DNA from: an uncultured Myxococcaceae bacterium
Lineage (GTDB): Bacteria > Myxococcota_A > Polyangia > Polyangiales > Ga0077539
Assembly (NCBI GenBank): GCA_945952225.1
Contig: CAMFHP010000042.1
Span: 1-58,611 of the forward strand
Length of the DNA stretch: 58,611 bases
Direction: 5' to 3'
Numbering within the stretch: the stretch's first letter is position 1; every line of letters begins with the position of its first letter. The position numbers and the translations under genes are program-made. The notes below the pieces were generated by a model, which was given only the letters and a program-made list of their open reading frames with translations, was not told the origin of the DNA and did no database searches. Of the stretch, positions 33,476 to 44,104 are shown piece after piece.

Positions 33476-34570
33476 GTGAGCGATCCAACGGGCGTGGCGT
33501 CGGGCGAGGGGAGGGCACCGCGGGTGCTCGTGGTCGGGGCGGGCGGCATCGGCGGCGTGGCCTCGTCGATGATGTTCGACCCCCTGCGCGCCCGCGGCGG
33601 CGAGCTCGTCGCGTACACCACCAACGCCACCATCGCGGCCGCCGTGCGCGACCACGGCATGCGCCTCACGGGCACCGAGGGCGCGCGCGCCGTGCCCGTT
33701 CCGTGTGAGACCTCGCTCGACGCGGTGGGCCGTGATTTCGACTGGATCATCCTCGCGACGCAGCCCCCGCAGGTCGAGGCCGCGGCCCGCGACACGGCGC
33801 ATCTCCTCGCCCCGACGGGCGCGATGGTGTGCCTCCAGAACGGTCTCTGCGAGTCGCGCCTCGCGCGCATCGTGGGCGACGAGCACGTGGTGGGCGCGGT
33901 GGTCGCCTGGGGCGCGACGATGCCCGAGCCCGGGGTGTACGAGCGCACCGCGGGCGGAGGCTTCGTGGTGGGGCGCATCGACGGCCGCGACGACCCGCGC
34001 CTCGACGCGCTGACGGCGGTGCTCGACCCCGTGGGCCCGGCGCGCGTGACGCACAACCTCGCCGGCGCGCGCTGGAGCAAGCTCGCGATCAACTGCGCCA
34101 TCTCGACGCTCGGCACGCTCGGCGGCGATCGACTCGGCGCGCTTATGACCTCGCTCACCGTGCGACGCCTCGCGCTGCGCATCATGACCGAGACCGTGCG
34201 CGTGGCCCGCGCCGAAGGGGTCTCGCTCGAGAAGGTCTCGAACACCGTCGACCTCGACTGGATCGCCCTCACCGAGAGCGAAGAGGCCGCCCTCGGATCG
34301 CCCGCGCTCTTCGCGAAGCACGCGCTGCTGCTCGCGGTGGGCGCGCGCTACCGACGCATGCGCTCGTCGATGCTCTCGGCCATCGAGCGCGGCCGCCCGC
34401 CCGCCGTCGATTTTCTCAACGGCGAGGTGGTCGACCGCGGCGCGCGCCACGGCATCGCGACGCCCGTGAACGCCGACGCGCAGCGCACCGTGCACGCGAT
34501 CGCGCGCGGTGAGCTGCGGTCTTCGATGGAGACGATCTACGCCCTCGCCGAGCGCGTGGGCGTGCGGTAG
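33476..34570 (+). CDS. PanE/ApbA-family reductase (2-dehydropantoate 2-reductase-like)
   Basis: The 364-residue NAD(P)H oxidoreductase has a Rossmann start 'PRVLVVGAGGIGGVASSMMF'. The conserved segment 'VCLQNGLCESRLARIVGDEH' is the family's 'QNG' motif, and 'ARWSKLAINCAISTLGTLGG' carries the catalytic Lys and Asn of KPR proteins. 'MLSAIERGRPPAVDFLNGEV' is the late conserved 'D..G..tE.d.lnG' block. The family includes ketopantoate reductase for pantothenate synthesis, but several paralogues exist, so panE itself is not certain. GTG 33476 is the first start after a non-coding stretch; it is divergent from the kinase gene. Confidence 0.83.
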   Translation: MSDPTGVASGEGRAPRVLVVGAGGIGGVASSMMFDPLRARGGELVAYTTNATIAAAVRDHGMRLTGTEGARAVPVPCETSLDAVGRDFDWIILATQPPQVEAAARDTAHLLAPTGAMVCLQNGLCESRLARIVGDEHVVGAVVAWGATMPEPGVYERTAGGGFVVGRIDGRDDPRLDALTAVLDPVGPARVTHNLAGARWSKLAINCAISTLGTLGGDRLGALMTSLTVRRLALRIMTETVRVARAEGVSLEKVSNTVDLDWIALTESEEAALGSPALFAKHALLLAVGARYRRMRSSMLSAIERGRPPAVDFLNGEVVDRGARHGIATPVNADAQRTVHAIARGELRSSMETIYALAERVGVR

Positions 34571-34573
34571 CGC

Positions 34574-35911
<1,338 letters not shown>

Positions 35912-35949
35912 TCACGGCCCCCGCGGTCGCCGTTGCAGCCCTGAAATGG

Positions 35950-35993
35950 CGACCGGGGGATCCGCTGCGCTCTACGCTTCGGATCCCCGGTCG
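35950..35993. repeat. Near-perfect inverted repeat upstream of thrC
   Basis: The left arm CGACCGGGGGATCCG (35950-35964) pairs with the right arm CGGATCCCCGGTCG (35980-35993) with a single bulged G and a 15-base loop. The hairpin ends 54 bases before the thrC start on the minus strand. It is not followed by a T-run on either strand, so it is not a standard intrinsic terminator. It could be a REP-like dispersed repeat, an attenuator or a protein site. Confidence 0.7.
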
Positions 35994-36081
35994 TTCAACT
36001 CGATACGTCTGCGAAAAGGGTAGCAGCGAGCACCTCTGGCGTGGGGGGGACCGCCGGCGTCGCCGCTCGGGGATTCCCATG

Positions 36082-36097
36082 TGCGAGGTGCATGCCA
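36082..36097 (-). promoter_or_regulatory. Possible sigma-54 (-24/-12) promoter for thrC
   Basis: On the minus strand the sequence reads TGGCATGCACCTCGCA, which matches the -24 GG and -12 GC spacing of sigma-54 promoters (consensus TGGCAC-N5-TTGCA), with T for C at one position and C for T at another. It lies about 190 bases upstream of thrC. Chance matches of this quality occur, so this is weak. Confidence 0.22.
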
Positions 36098-36242
36098 GCG
36101 CGAGGAGTGCGCCATTCGTCAGGAATCTGGCGCTTTCTGTACGACGGCTGCGCGGAGGGGATTTCAACCTCGAAGGAATGGCCCTTTCACAAATGCAATG
36201 TACGCCGCTGCCGCGGGGCGGAGGTCACGGCGCCGCGGCGTT

Positions 36243-37580
36243 CTACGAGGTCAGCACCCAGAGCGGCGCGAGGGCCTCGGACGCGGGCAGGGCGGCGAGC
36301 ATACGTGCGGCGAGGGCGAGAACTCCCACCCCGAGCGCGCACACCACGAGCGGGAGCCACTGGGGCGGCGGCGGGGTGAGGGCGGCGTCGCGGAGTTCCA
36401 CCACGTCGACGGAGGCGAGGCGCGCGTCGACGCGATCGACGTCGGTGGGGCGCATGGCCGATCGCATGCGGGCCAGTGCGAGGGGCGGCCAGCGGCGAAA
36501 GCGCGGGAGCACCGACAGCGCGCGATGACGTCGCGTTGCGGCCACGCCCTCGGCGCCTTCGAGCCCGCCCGCGAGGAGCGCGATTGGCAGGAGCACGAGG
36601 CCCTTCGCGAAGCACCACGCCGACACCACCGCGAGCGCCACCACCGCGGCGGCGCCCACCGCGTCGGGCCAGTCGGCGAGCGCGCGCCCGAGCCGTCGCA
36701 CCACGTACGCGCCGGGCATGGGCCACGCGGGCAGCGCGCAGAGGAGCGCGACCACCACGGACCACGCGCCCACCGTCACGGGCACCATCGCGCGCAGCGG
36801 GAACGCGAGCACCAGGGCCACGAGCGCGCCCACGGCCACCGCAGGCGGCGCGCCCACCTCGGACTGCGATCCGCGGAGGTTGCGCTGTATCACGAAGCGC
36901 ACGAGCGCGTGCGGCGCGACCACGGCCATCGCACCCGCGCAGAAGGCCATCACTGCGTCGGCGGTGTGGAGTTGGGCGAGCACGCGGTGGCCCACCATCA
37001 CGGCCAGGCCGAGGCGCAGCACGGCGAGGGGAGACGCGGTGATCCACGGGCCCACGGTCTCACCGTCCGGCGTGCGATCCGTGGGCGGGAGGAACTCCGT
37101 CGCATCGACGCGCTCGGCGATCGCGCCGAGGAGCAGCTCGGGGTCGCCGACGTCGTGCACCGGGGCGTCGCCCTCGACGGTGCGCAAGCGCGGAGAGCCC
37201 ATGGGCGAGAGGTCGGCGAAGGCCACGGGCGGTCCGTGGGCGACGTCGACGTGCGCATAGCAGACCCGCACGACACCGCGCGCGGTGGTGACCTCACCCG
37301 CGGTGAGCCGCACGCGCTCGACCACGGTCCAGGGGATCGAGCGGTCTCCCTCGGGGCCCTTCACCACGAGCGCGTCGTCGGTGGCGAAGACGCGCACCTG
37401 GGGACCGCGCCACACGACGCGCACCGCGATCATCACGCCGAGCGCGGCCACGGTGATCACCGTCGCGGCCCGCACATCGAGCCCCGCCGCGAGGCGCAGC
37501 ACCACCCACGACGCCACCGCGAGCGCCGCGAGGCGTGGAACGAGATCGCGCAACGCGGGGCGAAACGGGGCGTCGTACAC
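36243..37580 (-). CDS. Multi-pass membrane protein of unknown function
   Basis: The 445-residue protein starts with two hydrophobic helices (about 10-55) followed by a short soluble domain (about 58-135) with beta-strand patterns 'VRVFATDDALVVKGPEGDRS' and 'IPWTVVERVRLTAGEVTT', resembling bacterial PH-like domains of membrane proteins. About seven further membrane segments follow, including 'AVMAFCAGAMAVVAPHALVR' and 'VVVALLCALPAWPMPGAYVV'. A final anchor ('WLPLVVCALGVGVLALAARM') ends the protein. No catalytic motif is visible. It is a single gene transcribed away from the TPR/PEGA gene (divergent, 103 bases apart). Confidence 0.6.
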   Translation of the reverse strand: MYDAPFRPALRDLVPRLAALAVASWVVLRLAAGLDVRAATVITVAALGVMIAVRVVWRGPQVRVFATDDALVVKGPEGDRSIPWTVVERVRLTAGEVTTARGVVRVCYAHVDVAHGPPVAFADLSPMGSPRLRTVEGDAPVHDVGDPELLLGAIAERVDATEFLPPTDRTPDGETVGPWITASPLAVLRLGLAVMVGHRVLAQLHTADAVMAFCAGAMAVVAPHALVRFVIQRNLRGSQSEVGAPPAVAVGALVALVLAFPLRAMVPVTVGAWSVVVALLCALPAWPMPGAYVVRRLGRALADWPDAVGAAAVVALAVVSAWCFAKGLVLLPIALLAGGLEGAEGVAATRRHRALSVLPRFRRWPPLALARMRSAMRPTDVDRVDARLASVDVVELRDAALTPPPPQWLPLVVCALGVGVLALAARMLAALPASEALAPLWVLTS

Positions 37581-37683
37581 AGCGCGGTGCCGCGGACCTC
37601 CTTCGTCGAGTGCCGTTCTATCACCCCGCGCTCACACGGTGCAGAGAGCGTCGCGGCGCGTGTGGTATCGTCCGCGCCCTGCG

Positions 37684-38820
37684 ATGACGGGCCGACCCAC
37701 GGAGCACCCGGGCACACCCCTGCGTGCGCCGCGGATCACCCTGGCCCTCGCATTCTGTCTCTTCGCGCGCGGTGCGCTCGCGCAGCCCGTTGCGCCCACG
37801 AGCCCTCCACCCGCGACGGTCACACCGACCGCGCAGTCCGACCGCGAGGCCGAGGCGGCGCGCGCGTTCTCCGACGCGATGACCGCATGGCGCGCGGGCG
37901 ATTGCAGCACCGCCGCGCAGGGCTTCTCGCGGGCCATGGCGCTGCTCCCGCACCCCGACACCCGCTACAACCTCGCGCGCGCGCTGGAGTGCGCCAACGA
38001 GCTGCCGCGTGCGATCGAAGAGTTCGAAGCGTTTCTGCGCGAGAGCGGCGACGCGAACGATCGGCTGGAGGTCACGCAACGCCTCGCCACACTGCGCGCG
38101 CGACCGGGTGAGGTGGTGGTCACGAGCGATCCCCTCGACGCGGCCGTGACCGTCGACGACGAGACCACGGCCACGCGCCGAACGCCCTGCCGTGTGCGCC
38201 TCGCGCCCGGCGCGCACGTGCTCCAGTTCGACCGCGAGGGAAGGCAGCGCGCGATGCACCGCGTGGTGGTCGCGCCCGGTGGATCCCACGACGTGCACGT
38301 CGCCCTCGACCCCGTGCCCGTGGTCGTCGCGCCTCCTGCCGCGCCCGCGCCAGACCGTGTGCTCACGCGCCGCACGGGACGCACGCTCTCGGGGCGCGTG
38401 GGGCTCGTCGCGGGCTTCTCTGTGCCGCGCGATCGCCCGGTGCTGTCGTTCGGCGTCGAGGCCGCGGGCTTCTGGCGACGCTCGCTCTCGGCGCAGCTCC
38501 ACGCCTTCTGGATCGAGACCGACAACGCGCCCGTCGTGGTGGGGGCCGACATCGGGTGGGTGTTCCCCATCGAAGAGGTCGACCTCGGGGTGTACCTCTC
38601 GGGCTCGGCGCTCCTCGCGTGCAACACGGCCTGCCGCGAAGGAACGCTCCTCCGCGACAGCGAGCAGTTCGTGGGCGGCGCGCTGCTCCGCGCCGACGTG
38701 GTGCTCCATCCCCGCCTCGCCGTGGGTCTCTTCGGCCGCGCGCAGTGGCGCAACTTCGACGTCACCAACAGCGAGGCGCTCCTCGCGTCGGGCGGCCTCT
38801 CGCTGAGCCTCTTTCTCTGA
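37684..38820 (+). CDS. TPR-PEGA protein with C-terminal outer-membrane-like domain
   Basis: The 378-residue secreted protein has a signal ending near 'FCLFARGALAQP' and a TPR-like helical part at about 50-130 ('AARAFSDAMTAWRAGDCSTA', 'ALLPHPDTRYNLARALECAN'). A PEGA-type beta-sandwich at about 140-205 follows ('PGEVVVTSDPLDAAVTVDDE'), and about 235-378 is a beta-rich region with outer-membrane strand patterns ending in 'LLASGGLSLSLFL', a terminal hydrophobic residue as in barrel proteins. TPR plus PEGA proteins are frequent beside Ser/Thr kinases in myxobacteria. The kinase gene starts 39 bases downstream. Confidence 0.68.
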   Translation: MTGRPTEHPGTPLRAPRITLALAFCLFARGALAQPVAPTSPPPATVTPTAQSDREAEAARAFSDAMTAWRAGDCSTAAQGFSRAMALLPHPDTRYNLARALECANELPRAIEEFEAFLRESGDANDRLEVTQRLATLRARPGEVVVTSDPLDAAVTVDDETTATRRTPCRVRLAPGAHVLQFDREGRQRAMHRVVVAPGGSHDVHVALDPVPVVVAPPAAPAPDRVLTRRTGRTLSGRVGLVAGFSVPRDRPVLSFGVEAAGFWRRSLSAQLHAFWIETDNAPVVVGADIGWVFPIEEVDLGVYLSGSALLACNTACREGTLLRDSEQFVGGALLRADVVLHPRLAVGLFGRAQWRNFDVTNSEALLASGGLSLSLFL

Positions 38821-38859
38821 GCGAAACGCACGCGTCGGTTGTGTGAGAGAGTCGGCGCC

Positions 38860-40371
38860 GTGGCCGACACGCTCGACGCTTCACCGCCCGCGCTCCAGCG
38901 CACGCTCCCCGTCGATGGGGCGTCGCGCGAGGGTGCGCAGGGGCCCTCCGAAGACGCGTGGATCGGTCGCATCCTCGCGGGTCGCTACGCGCTCGAACGG
39001 GTGATCGGACGCGGCGGCATGGGCTTCGTCTTCGAAGCGAAGCACCTCGCCGTGGGGCGCCAGGTGGCCGTGAAGATCCTGCGTCCCGACATGGCCCGCA
39101 ACGCCGAGGCCGTCACGCGCTTTCACCGCGAGGCCCGCGCCGCCGCGTCGATCGGGCACCCGCGCATCGTCGAGGTCTTCGACTTCGGCCACACCGACGA
39201 CGGCGCCTACCTCGTGATGGAGCTCCTGCACGGCGAAGACCTCGCGGCGCTCATCCGCGCGAAGGGTCCGTTGCCCGTGGCCCGCGCCGTCGCGCTCACA
39301 CGGCAGATCGTCGACGGACTCCGCGCGGCGCACGCCCGCGGCATCGTTCACCGCGACCTCAAGAACGGCAACGTGTTCGTGAGCCAGCGCGAGGGGCGCG
39401 ACGCGATCAAGATCCTCGACTTCGGCGTCTCGAAGGCCTTCGCGCTCGACGACGACGGCCCCTCGACGCACCAGGGAACGCTCGTCGGAACGCCGCACAC
39501 CATGGCCCCGGAGCAGGGGCTCGACGGGCGCTCCGTCGACCACCGCGCCGACCTCTACGCCCTCGGGTGCATGCTCTTCGAGATGCTCACGGGTGAGCTT
39601 CCCTTCACGGGCGAGACCGCCGTCGAGGTGCTCTACAAGCACGTGCACGAGGCGCCGCGCAGGCCCTCGTCGCTGCGCACCGACGCGGTGATTCCCCACG
39701 CGCTCGACGACCTCGTGATGCGCCTCCTCGCGAAGGATCGCGAGCGTCGTCCGCGCGACGGCCAGGCCGTGCTCGACGTGCTCGACGCGCTCGACCTGAA
39801 CCGCCGCGGCATCCGTCGCCGCTGGGCCGTGCTCGCCGTCACGACCGTCGCCCTCGGCGCCCTCGCCGCCGTGCGTCTCACGGCACCGTCACCACCGGTC
39901 CCATCGCCCGTGCGCGTGCCCAAACCCGACGTGCAGGCCGAGCCCGTCGCCGATGTTCCCGCGGCGGTGCGCGCGGCGCCCGACGTGGCCGTGATGCCCG
40001 CTGCGGATGCGTCGCTGCGGGAGCACACCCTCACCGTGGTGGTGAGCCCCGTGACGGCCGCGGTGTGGGTCGACGGCGAGCGCGTGCCTTCGCCCGAGGG
40101 CGTGGCGGTGCTCCGTCGTGGGGAGGGCCGCGCGGTGCGCGTGCGGGCCGTGGCGCCTGGTCACGCCGCGCGCGAAGAGACGCGCACCCTCGACGACGAC
40201 GCCACGCTGCGGTGGACGCTCTCGCCGGTGACGGCCGTACGCACGACGCCCGTGACCCGCACGGTGCGCGACGAGGTGCGCGACGCGGGAACGGTGAGCA
40301 CGACGCCCGCGCGGAGCGATCCCGACGGGCTCAAGGCCTCGCCGTATCGCCACGTCACGCGCGGGCCGTAG
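38860..40371 (+). CDS. Hanks-type Ser/Thr protein kinase with membrane anchor
   Basis: The 503-residue kinase has a glycine loop 'VIGRGGMGFVFEA', ATP-binding K72 ('QVAVKILRPDM'), catalytic 'GIVHRDLKNGNVFVS' (D166), DFG at 187-189 and the activation segment 'LVGTPHTMAPEQGLDGRSVD', all intact, so it should be active. A single membrane helix ('WAVLAVTTVALGALAAV', about 325-345) separates the cytoplasmic kinase from an outer part of about 155 residues rich in Pro, Val and Ala with a PEGA-like 'VVVSPVTAAVWVDGERVPSP'. GTG 38860 with GAGAGAG upstream is preferred. Together with the TPR-PEGA gene it probably forms an envelope-sensing pair. Confidence 0.9.
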   Translation: MADTLDASPPALQRTLPVDGASREGAQGPSEDAWIGRILAGRYALERVIGRGGMGFVFEAKHLAVGRQVAVKILRPDMARNAEAVTRFHREARAAASIGHPRIVEVFDFGHTDDGAYLVMELLHGEDLAALIRAKGPLPVARAVALTRQIVDGLRAAHARGIVHRDLKNGNVFVSQREGRDAIKILDFGVSKAFALDDDGPSTHQGTLVGTPHTMAPEQGLDGRSVDHRADLYALGCMLFEMLTGELPFTGETAVEVLYKHVHEAPRRPSSLRTDAVIPHALDDLVMRLLAKDRERRPRDGQAVLDVLDALDLNRRGIRRRWAVLAVTTVALGALAAVRLTAPSPPVPSPVRVPKPDVQAEPVADVPAAVRAAPDVAVMPAADASLREHTLTVVVSPVTAAVWVDGERVPSPEGVAVLRRGEGRAVRVRAVAPGHAAREETRTLDDDATLRWTLSPVTAVRTTPVTRTVRDEVRDAGTVSTTPARSDPDGLKASPYRHVTRGP

Positions 40372-40380
40372 CGCCGACGA

Positions 40381-40830
40381 TCACTCGCTGTGGTTGTGCA
40401 CGAGGATGCGGGTGCCGCCGTCGAAGCGGACCTCGATCTTCTCGCTGGAGAGTTCGGCCGTGACGAGGCCGATGCCGAAGGTCTTGTGCGAGATCCACTG
40501 GTCGCGCATGAAGCGCTCGGTCATGCGGTAGGGGTGCACGCGCGCGTGGTCGGGGGGCACCAGCGCGACGTGGTCTTCGGGCACGGGCTTGCGCGCGCTC
40601 GGCGCACGCGGCGTCGAGGCGCGCGACGACGACGAGGACGACGACGAAGACGAGGAGGAAGAAGACGCCACGGCGCTCTTGGGCGCGCGGTAGCGGTGCA
40701 CCGACATGCAGGTGCGGCACTCGACGTTGACGGGCTTGCCATCGACGACGGCCACGATGCGATGGGTGAGATCCATCTTGCATCGCGTACACCAGGCGTC
40801 GACCTCTTGACCGGCTTTCATGGGAGGCAT
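40381..40830 (-). CDS. Zinc-ribbon protein with poly-serine linker and Tudor/KOW-like C-terminus
   Basis: The 149-residue protein has a two-CxxC zinc ribbon at residues 14-41 (C14-x2-C17 and C38-x2-C41; 'WCTRCKMDLTHRIVAV'). A linker containing 14 consecutive serines (about 56-69) follows, then a small C-terminal domain 'QWISHKTFGIGLVTAELSSE' and 'KIEVRFDGGTRILVHN'. The last domain resembles the Tudor-like end of UvrD/PcrA ('H..FG.G.V....g..v.V.F..G...L') that contacts RNA polymerase. The combination suggests a nucleic-acid or polymerase-associated factor, but this is inference. It converges with the kinase gene, 9 bases apart. Confidence 0.65.
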   Translation of the reverse strand: MPPMKAGQEVDAWCTRCKMDLTHRIVAVVDGKPVNVECRTCMSVHRYRAPKSAVASSSSSSSSSSSSSSRASTPRAPSARKPVPEDHVALVPPDHARVHPYRMTERFMRDQWISHKTFGIGLVTAELSSEKIEVRFDGGTRILVHNHSE

Positions 40831-40889
40831 GAACGATCTCGCGGTAGGTGCTGTGTGACAGCGGGGGAGCCGTGGTAGCAGCGTTCGCC

Positions 40890-41744
40890 ATGAGCGTAAA
40901 GGCCCAGGATGGAGCGAGCCTCCCGCGCCTCGCGGGCATCATGCGTCGGCTGCTCGGAGACGGCGGTTGCCCGTGGGATCGCGAGCAGACGCTCGCCTCG
41001 CTGAAGCGCTACGCGGTCGAAGAGGCCCACGAGGTGTGCGACGCGATCGACGGACTCGGCGCCGATGCGACGGTGAACGTGACCGATCGCGGGACGCGCC
41101 TTCACGGCCCCGAGAGCGACGCCGTGCGCAACCACCGCGAGGAGCTCGGCGACCTGCTCTTTCAGGTGGTCTTTCAATCGGGCATGGCCGAGACCTTCGG
41201 GTGGTTCGGCCTCGACGACGTGATCGCGGGCATCAGCGACAAGCTCACGCGACGCCATCCGCACGTGTTCGGCGACGCCACCGCGGGCACCGCCGACGAG
41301 GTCATCGCGCGCTGGGAGAAGATCAAGCTCGCGGAGAAGAAAGACCGCGGCGCGCTCGATGGCGTTCCGCGCTCGCTCCCGGCCCTCGCGGCGGCGCTGC
41401 GCATGGGCGAGAAGGCCGCGCGCGTGGGCTTCGACTGGCCCGACGCGCAGGGGCCGCGCGCGAAGGTCGACGAAGAACTCCGCGAGCTCGACGAGGCGCT
41501 CTCGTCGGGTGACCGCGCGCGTGCGACCGACGAGCTCGGTGACGTGCTCTTCTCGATCGTGAACCTCGCGCGCAAGCACGGCATCGATCCCGAAGAGGCG
41601 CTCGCTCGCACGAACCGCCGCTTCGCCACGCGCTTTCGCGGCGTCGAGGCCCGCGCGCGCGCCGACGGACGCGCCCTCGACCAGCACACGCTCGCCGAGC
41701 TCGACGCCTACTGGAACGACGCCAAGCGCGACGAGACGCGCTGA
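40890..41744 (+). CDS. mazG: Nucleoside triphosphate pyrophosphohydrolase MazG
   Basis: The 284-residue protein has two MazG domains. The first has 'CPWDREQTLASLKRYAVEEA' and 'HREELGDLLFQVVFQSGMAE', providing the E..E...E..D metal site. The second has 'KVDEELRELDEALSSGDRAR' and 'TDELGDVLFSIVNLARKHGI'. It hydrolyses non-canonical NTPs to NMP and pyrophosphate, protecting DNA synthesis and tuning (p)ppGpp responses. There is a roughly 15-residue insertion between the E..E block and 'RNHREEL' ('DATVNVTDRGTRLHGPES'). It starts 59 bases from the divergent zinc-ribbon gene and 42 bases precede glgB. Confidence 0.95.
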   Translation: MSVKAQDGASLPRLAGIMRRLLGDGGCPWDREQTLASLKRYAVEEAHEVCDAIDGLGADATVNVTDRGTRLHGPESDAVRNHREELGDLLFQVVFQSGMAETFGWFGLDDVIAGISDKLTRRHPHVFGDATAGTADEVIARWEKIKLAEKKDRGALDGVPRSLPALAAALRMGEKAARVGFDWPDAQGPRAKVDEELRELDEALSSGDRARATDELGDVLFSIVNLARKHGIDPEEALARTNRRFATRFRGVEARARADGRALDQHTLAELDAYWNDAKRDETR

Positions 41745-41786
41745 CCGCAAGCACCCCCATCCACATCCCGCTCACCGGACTTCGCG

Positions 41787-44030
41787 ATGCACCACGACGA
41801 CGCGCCGCCCGTGCTCTCGGGCACCACGTACACCGAGCTCGACGCCCTCACGCGCGGCGAGCACCACGAGCCCCACCGCGTGCTCGGCGCGCACCCCGCA
41901 GAGGGCGGCGTGATCGTGCGCGCGTGGCACCCCGAGTCGACGGGCGTGCGACTCCACGTGCCCGGCCGCGGTGTCTTCGTGATGGAGCGATTGCACCCCG
42001 CGGGCGTGTGGGCCGCGTTCGTGCCCGGCTCGCTCGGCGCGCGCTACGAGCTGGAGTTCCGCTTCGGCAACGGGGCCTCGCATCGCACGCTCGACCCGTA
42101 TGCGTTTCTCCCCACGTGGGGACCGATGGACGAGCACCTCGTGACCGAGGGGCGCCACTGGAACCTCCACGACCGTCTCGGCGCCCACGCGCGCACCGTC
42201 GACGGCGTCGAGGGATACGCCTTCGCGGTGTGGGCTCCGAACGCGCGCCGCGTCTCCGTCGTGGGCGAGTGGAACCACTGGGACGGCCGTCGTCACCCCA
42301 TGCGCCGCCTCGGCGGAACGGGCGTGTGGGAGCTGTTCCTGCCGGGCCTGCGTGTGGGCCAGCGGTACAAGTTCGAAGTGCGCACGGCGGGCGGCGCCGT
42401 GGCGCTCAAGCTCGATCCCTTCGCGCAGCAGTGCGAGCTCCGACCGAACACCGCGGGCGTGCTCGTGGGGCCGTCGCAGCACACCTGGAGCGACCACGCG
42501 TGGATGCAGCGCCGCGCGAAGTCCGTCGCGCTCCGCGAGGCCATGAGCGTCTACGAGGTGCACCTCGGGTCGTGGATGCGCGACGCACACGGCCACTGGC
42601 TCACGTACCGCGACCTCGCGCATCGACTCGGTGACTACGTGCGCGACCTCGGGTTCACGCACGTCGAGCTGCTCCCCGTGGCCGAGCACCCCTTCGACGG
42701 ATCGTGGGGCTACCAGGTGACGGGCTACTTCGCGCCCACCTCACGCTTCGGCACGCCCGACGACTTCCGCTACCTCGTCGACCACCTGCACAACCTCGGC
42801 GTGGGCGTGATCCTCGACTGGGTGCCGGCGCACTTTCCGAAAGACGCGTTCGCCCTCGCGCGCTTCGACGGCACGGCCCTTTACGAGCACGAAGACCCGC
42901 GTCAGGGAGAGCATCCCGACTGGGGCACCATGGTGTTCAACTTCGGGCGTGTGGAGGTCAGAAACTTTCTTCTGTCGAACGCGCTCGCGTGGTTCGAGCG
43001 CTTTCACGTCGACGGGCTCCGCGTCGACGCCGTGGCCTCGATGCTCTACCTCGACTACTCGCGCGCGCCGGACCAGTGGGTGCCCAACGCGCACGGGGGC
43101 CGCGAGAACCTTGATGCGATCGCGTTCCTTCGCGAGCTCAACGCGCTCGTGCACGGGCGCCACCCCGGCGCCGTGGTGATCGCCGAGGAGAGCACCTCGT
43201 GGCCCGGCGTGAGCCGTCCCGTGTACGCAGGCGGCCTCGGGTTCACCTTCAAATGGAACATGGGCTGGATGCACGACACGCTCGCGTACTTCGCGCGCGA
43301 CCCCATCCACCGCCGCTTTCACCACAACGAGCTCACCTTCAGCATCGTGTATGCGTGGAGCGAGAACTTCATGCTCCCGCTCTCGCACGACGAGGTGGTG
43401 CACCTGAAGCGCTCGCTCGTGGGCAAGATGCCCGGCGATCGCTGGCAGCGCTTCGCGACGCTGCGCGCGCTCTACGGGTACATGTGGTCGCACCCGGGCA
43501 AGAAGCTGCTCTTCATGGGCTCGGAGATGGCCGACGAGCGCGAGTGGAACCACGACGCCTCCCTCGATTGGGCGCTCCTCGATGATCCGATGCACCGCGG
43601 GGTGCAGTCGCTCGTGCGCGACCTCAACGCCTCGCTCCGCGCGCTGCCCGCGCTCTACGAGGGCGACGTCGACCCGCAGGGCTACCAGTGGATCGACGCC
43701 AACGACTCGGACCAGAGCGTCGCGTCGTTCATCCGCTGGGACCGCGCGCGCACGCAGCCCGTCGTGTGCCTCCTCAACGCGACGCCGCTCGTGCGCGGCG
43801 GGTACCGCGTGGGCGTTCCCCGCGAGGGCTTCTACCGCGAGGCCGTGAACACCGACGCGGCGGCCTACGGCGGCAGCAACGTGGGCAACCTCGGCGGGCT
43901 CACCGCGGAGCCCGTTCCCGCGCACGGCTTCGCGTGGTCGCTCTCGGTCACGCTCCCGCCCCTCGCGGCCGTGTGGTTCGTGGGCCCCGATGCTCCGGCG
44001 CCCGCGGCACAAGAGGCCGTCTCCGGCTGA
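41787..44030 (+). CDS. glgB: 1,4-alpha-glucan branching enzyme GlgB
   Basis: The 747-residue enzyme makes alpha-1,6 branches in glycogen. It has two N-terminal beta-sandwich domains (about 25-120 and 125-225, '[20 protein letters not shown]') and a GH13 barrel with '[20 protein letters not shown]', '[16 protein letters not shown]', the nucleophile D414 ('[12 protein letters not shown]'), acid/base E467 ('[10 protein letters not shown]') and '[14 protein letters not shown]' for the third acid. The 53-residue spacing of nucleophile and acid equals that of E. coli GlgB. The C-terminal beta domain ends near 725. No other glycogen genes are in this window. Confidence 0.97.
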   Translation: MHHDDAPPVLSGTTYTELDALTRGEHHEPHRVLGAHPAEGGVIVRAWHPESTGVRLHVPGRGVFVMERLHPAGVWAAFVPGSLGARYELEFRFGNGASHRTLDPYAFLPTWGPMDEHLVTEGRHWNLHDRLGAHARTVDGVEGYAFAVWAPNARRVSVVGEWNHWDGRRHPMRRLGGTGVWELFLPGLRVGQRYKFEVRTAGGAVALKLDPFAQQCELRPNTAGVLVGPSQHTWSDHAWMQRRAKSVALREAMSVYEVHLGSWMRDAHGHWLTYRDLAHRLGDYVRDLGFTHVELLPVAEHPFDGSWGYQVTGYFAPTSRFGTPDDFRYLVDHLHNLGVGVILDWVPAHFPKDAFALARFDGTALYEHEDPRQGEHPDWGTMVFNFGRVEVRNFLLSNALAWFERFHVDGLRVDAVASMLYLDYSRAPDQWVPNAHGGRENLDAIAFLRELNALVHGRHPGAVVIAEESTSWPGVSRPVYAGGLGFTFKWNMGWMHDTLAYFARDPIHRRFHHNELTFSIVYAWSENFMLPLSHDEVVHLKRSLVGKMPGDRWQRFATLRALYGYMWSHPGKKLLFMGSEMADEREWNHDASLDWALLDDPMHRGVQSLVRDLNASLRALPALYEGDVDPQGYQWIDANDSDQSVASFIRWDRARTQPVVCLLNATPLVRGGYRVGVPREGFYREAVNTDAAAYGGSNVGNLGGLTAEPVPAHGFAWSLSVTLPPLAAVWFVGPDAPAPAAQEAVSG

Positions 44031-44104
44031 CAAACATTCTTGTGTGCGGCTCCGCGCGGCCCTCGCGCATCGAACGCAGTTCGAGAGGAGCGCCGCACAC
44101 CGTC

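Noticed and set aside
36081-38111. Open frame of about 676 codons on the plus strand over 36243-37580
   Set aside because: It runs antisense to a multi-pass membrane protein and into the TPR-PEGA gene in another frame. No domain is seen.
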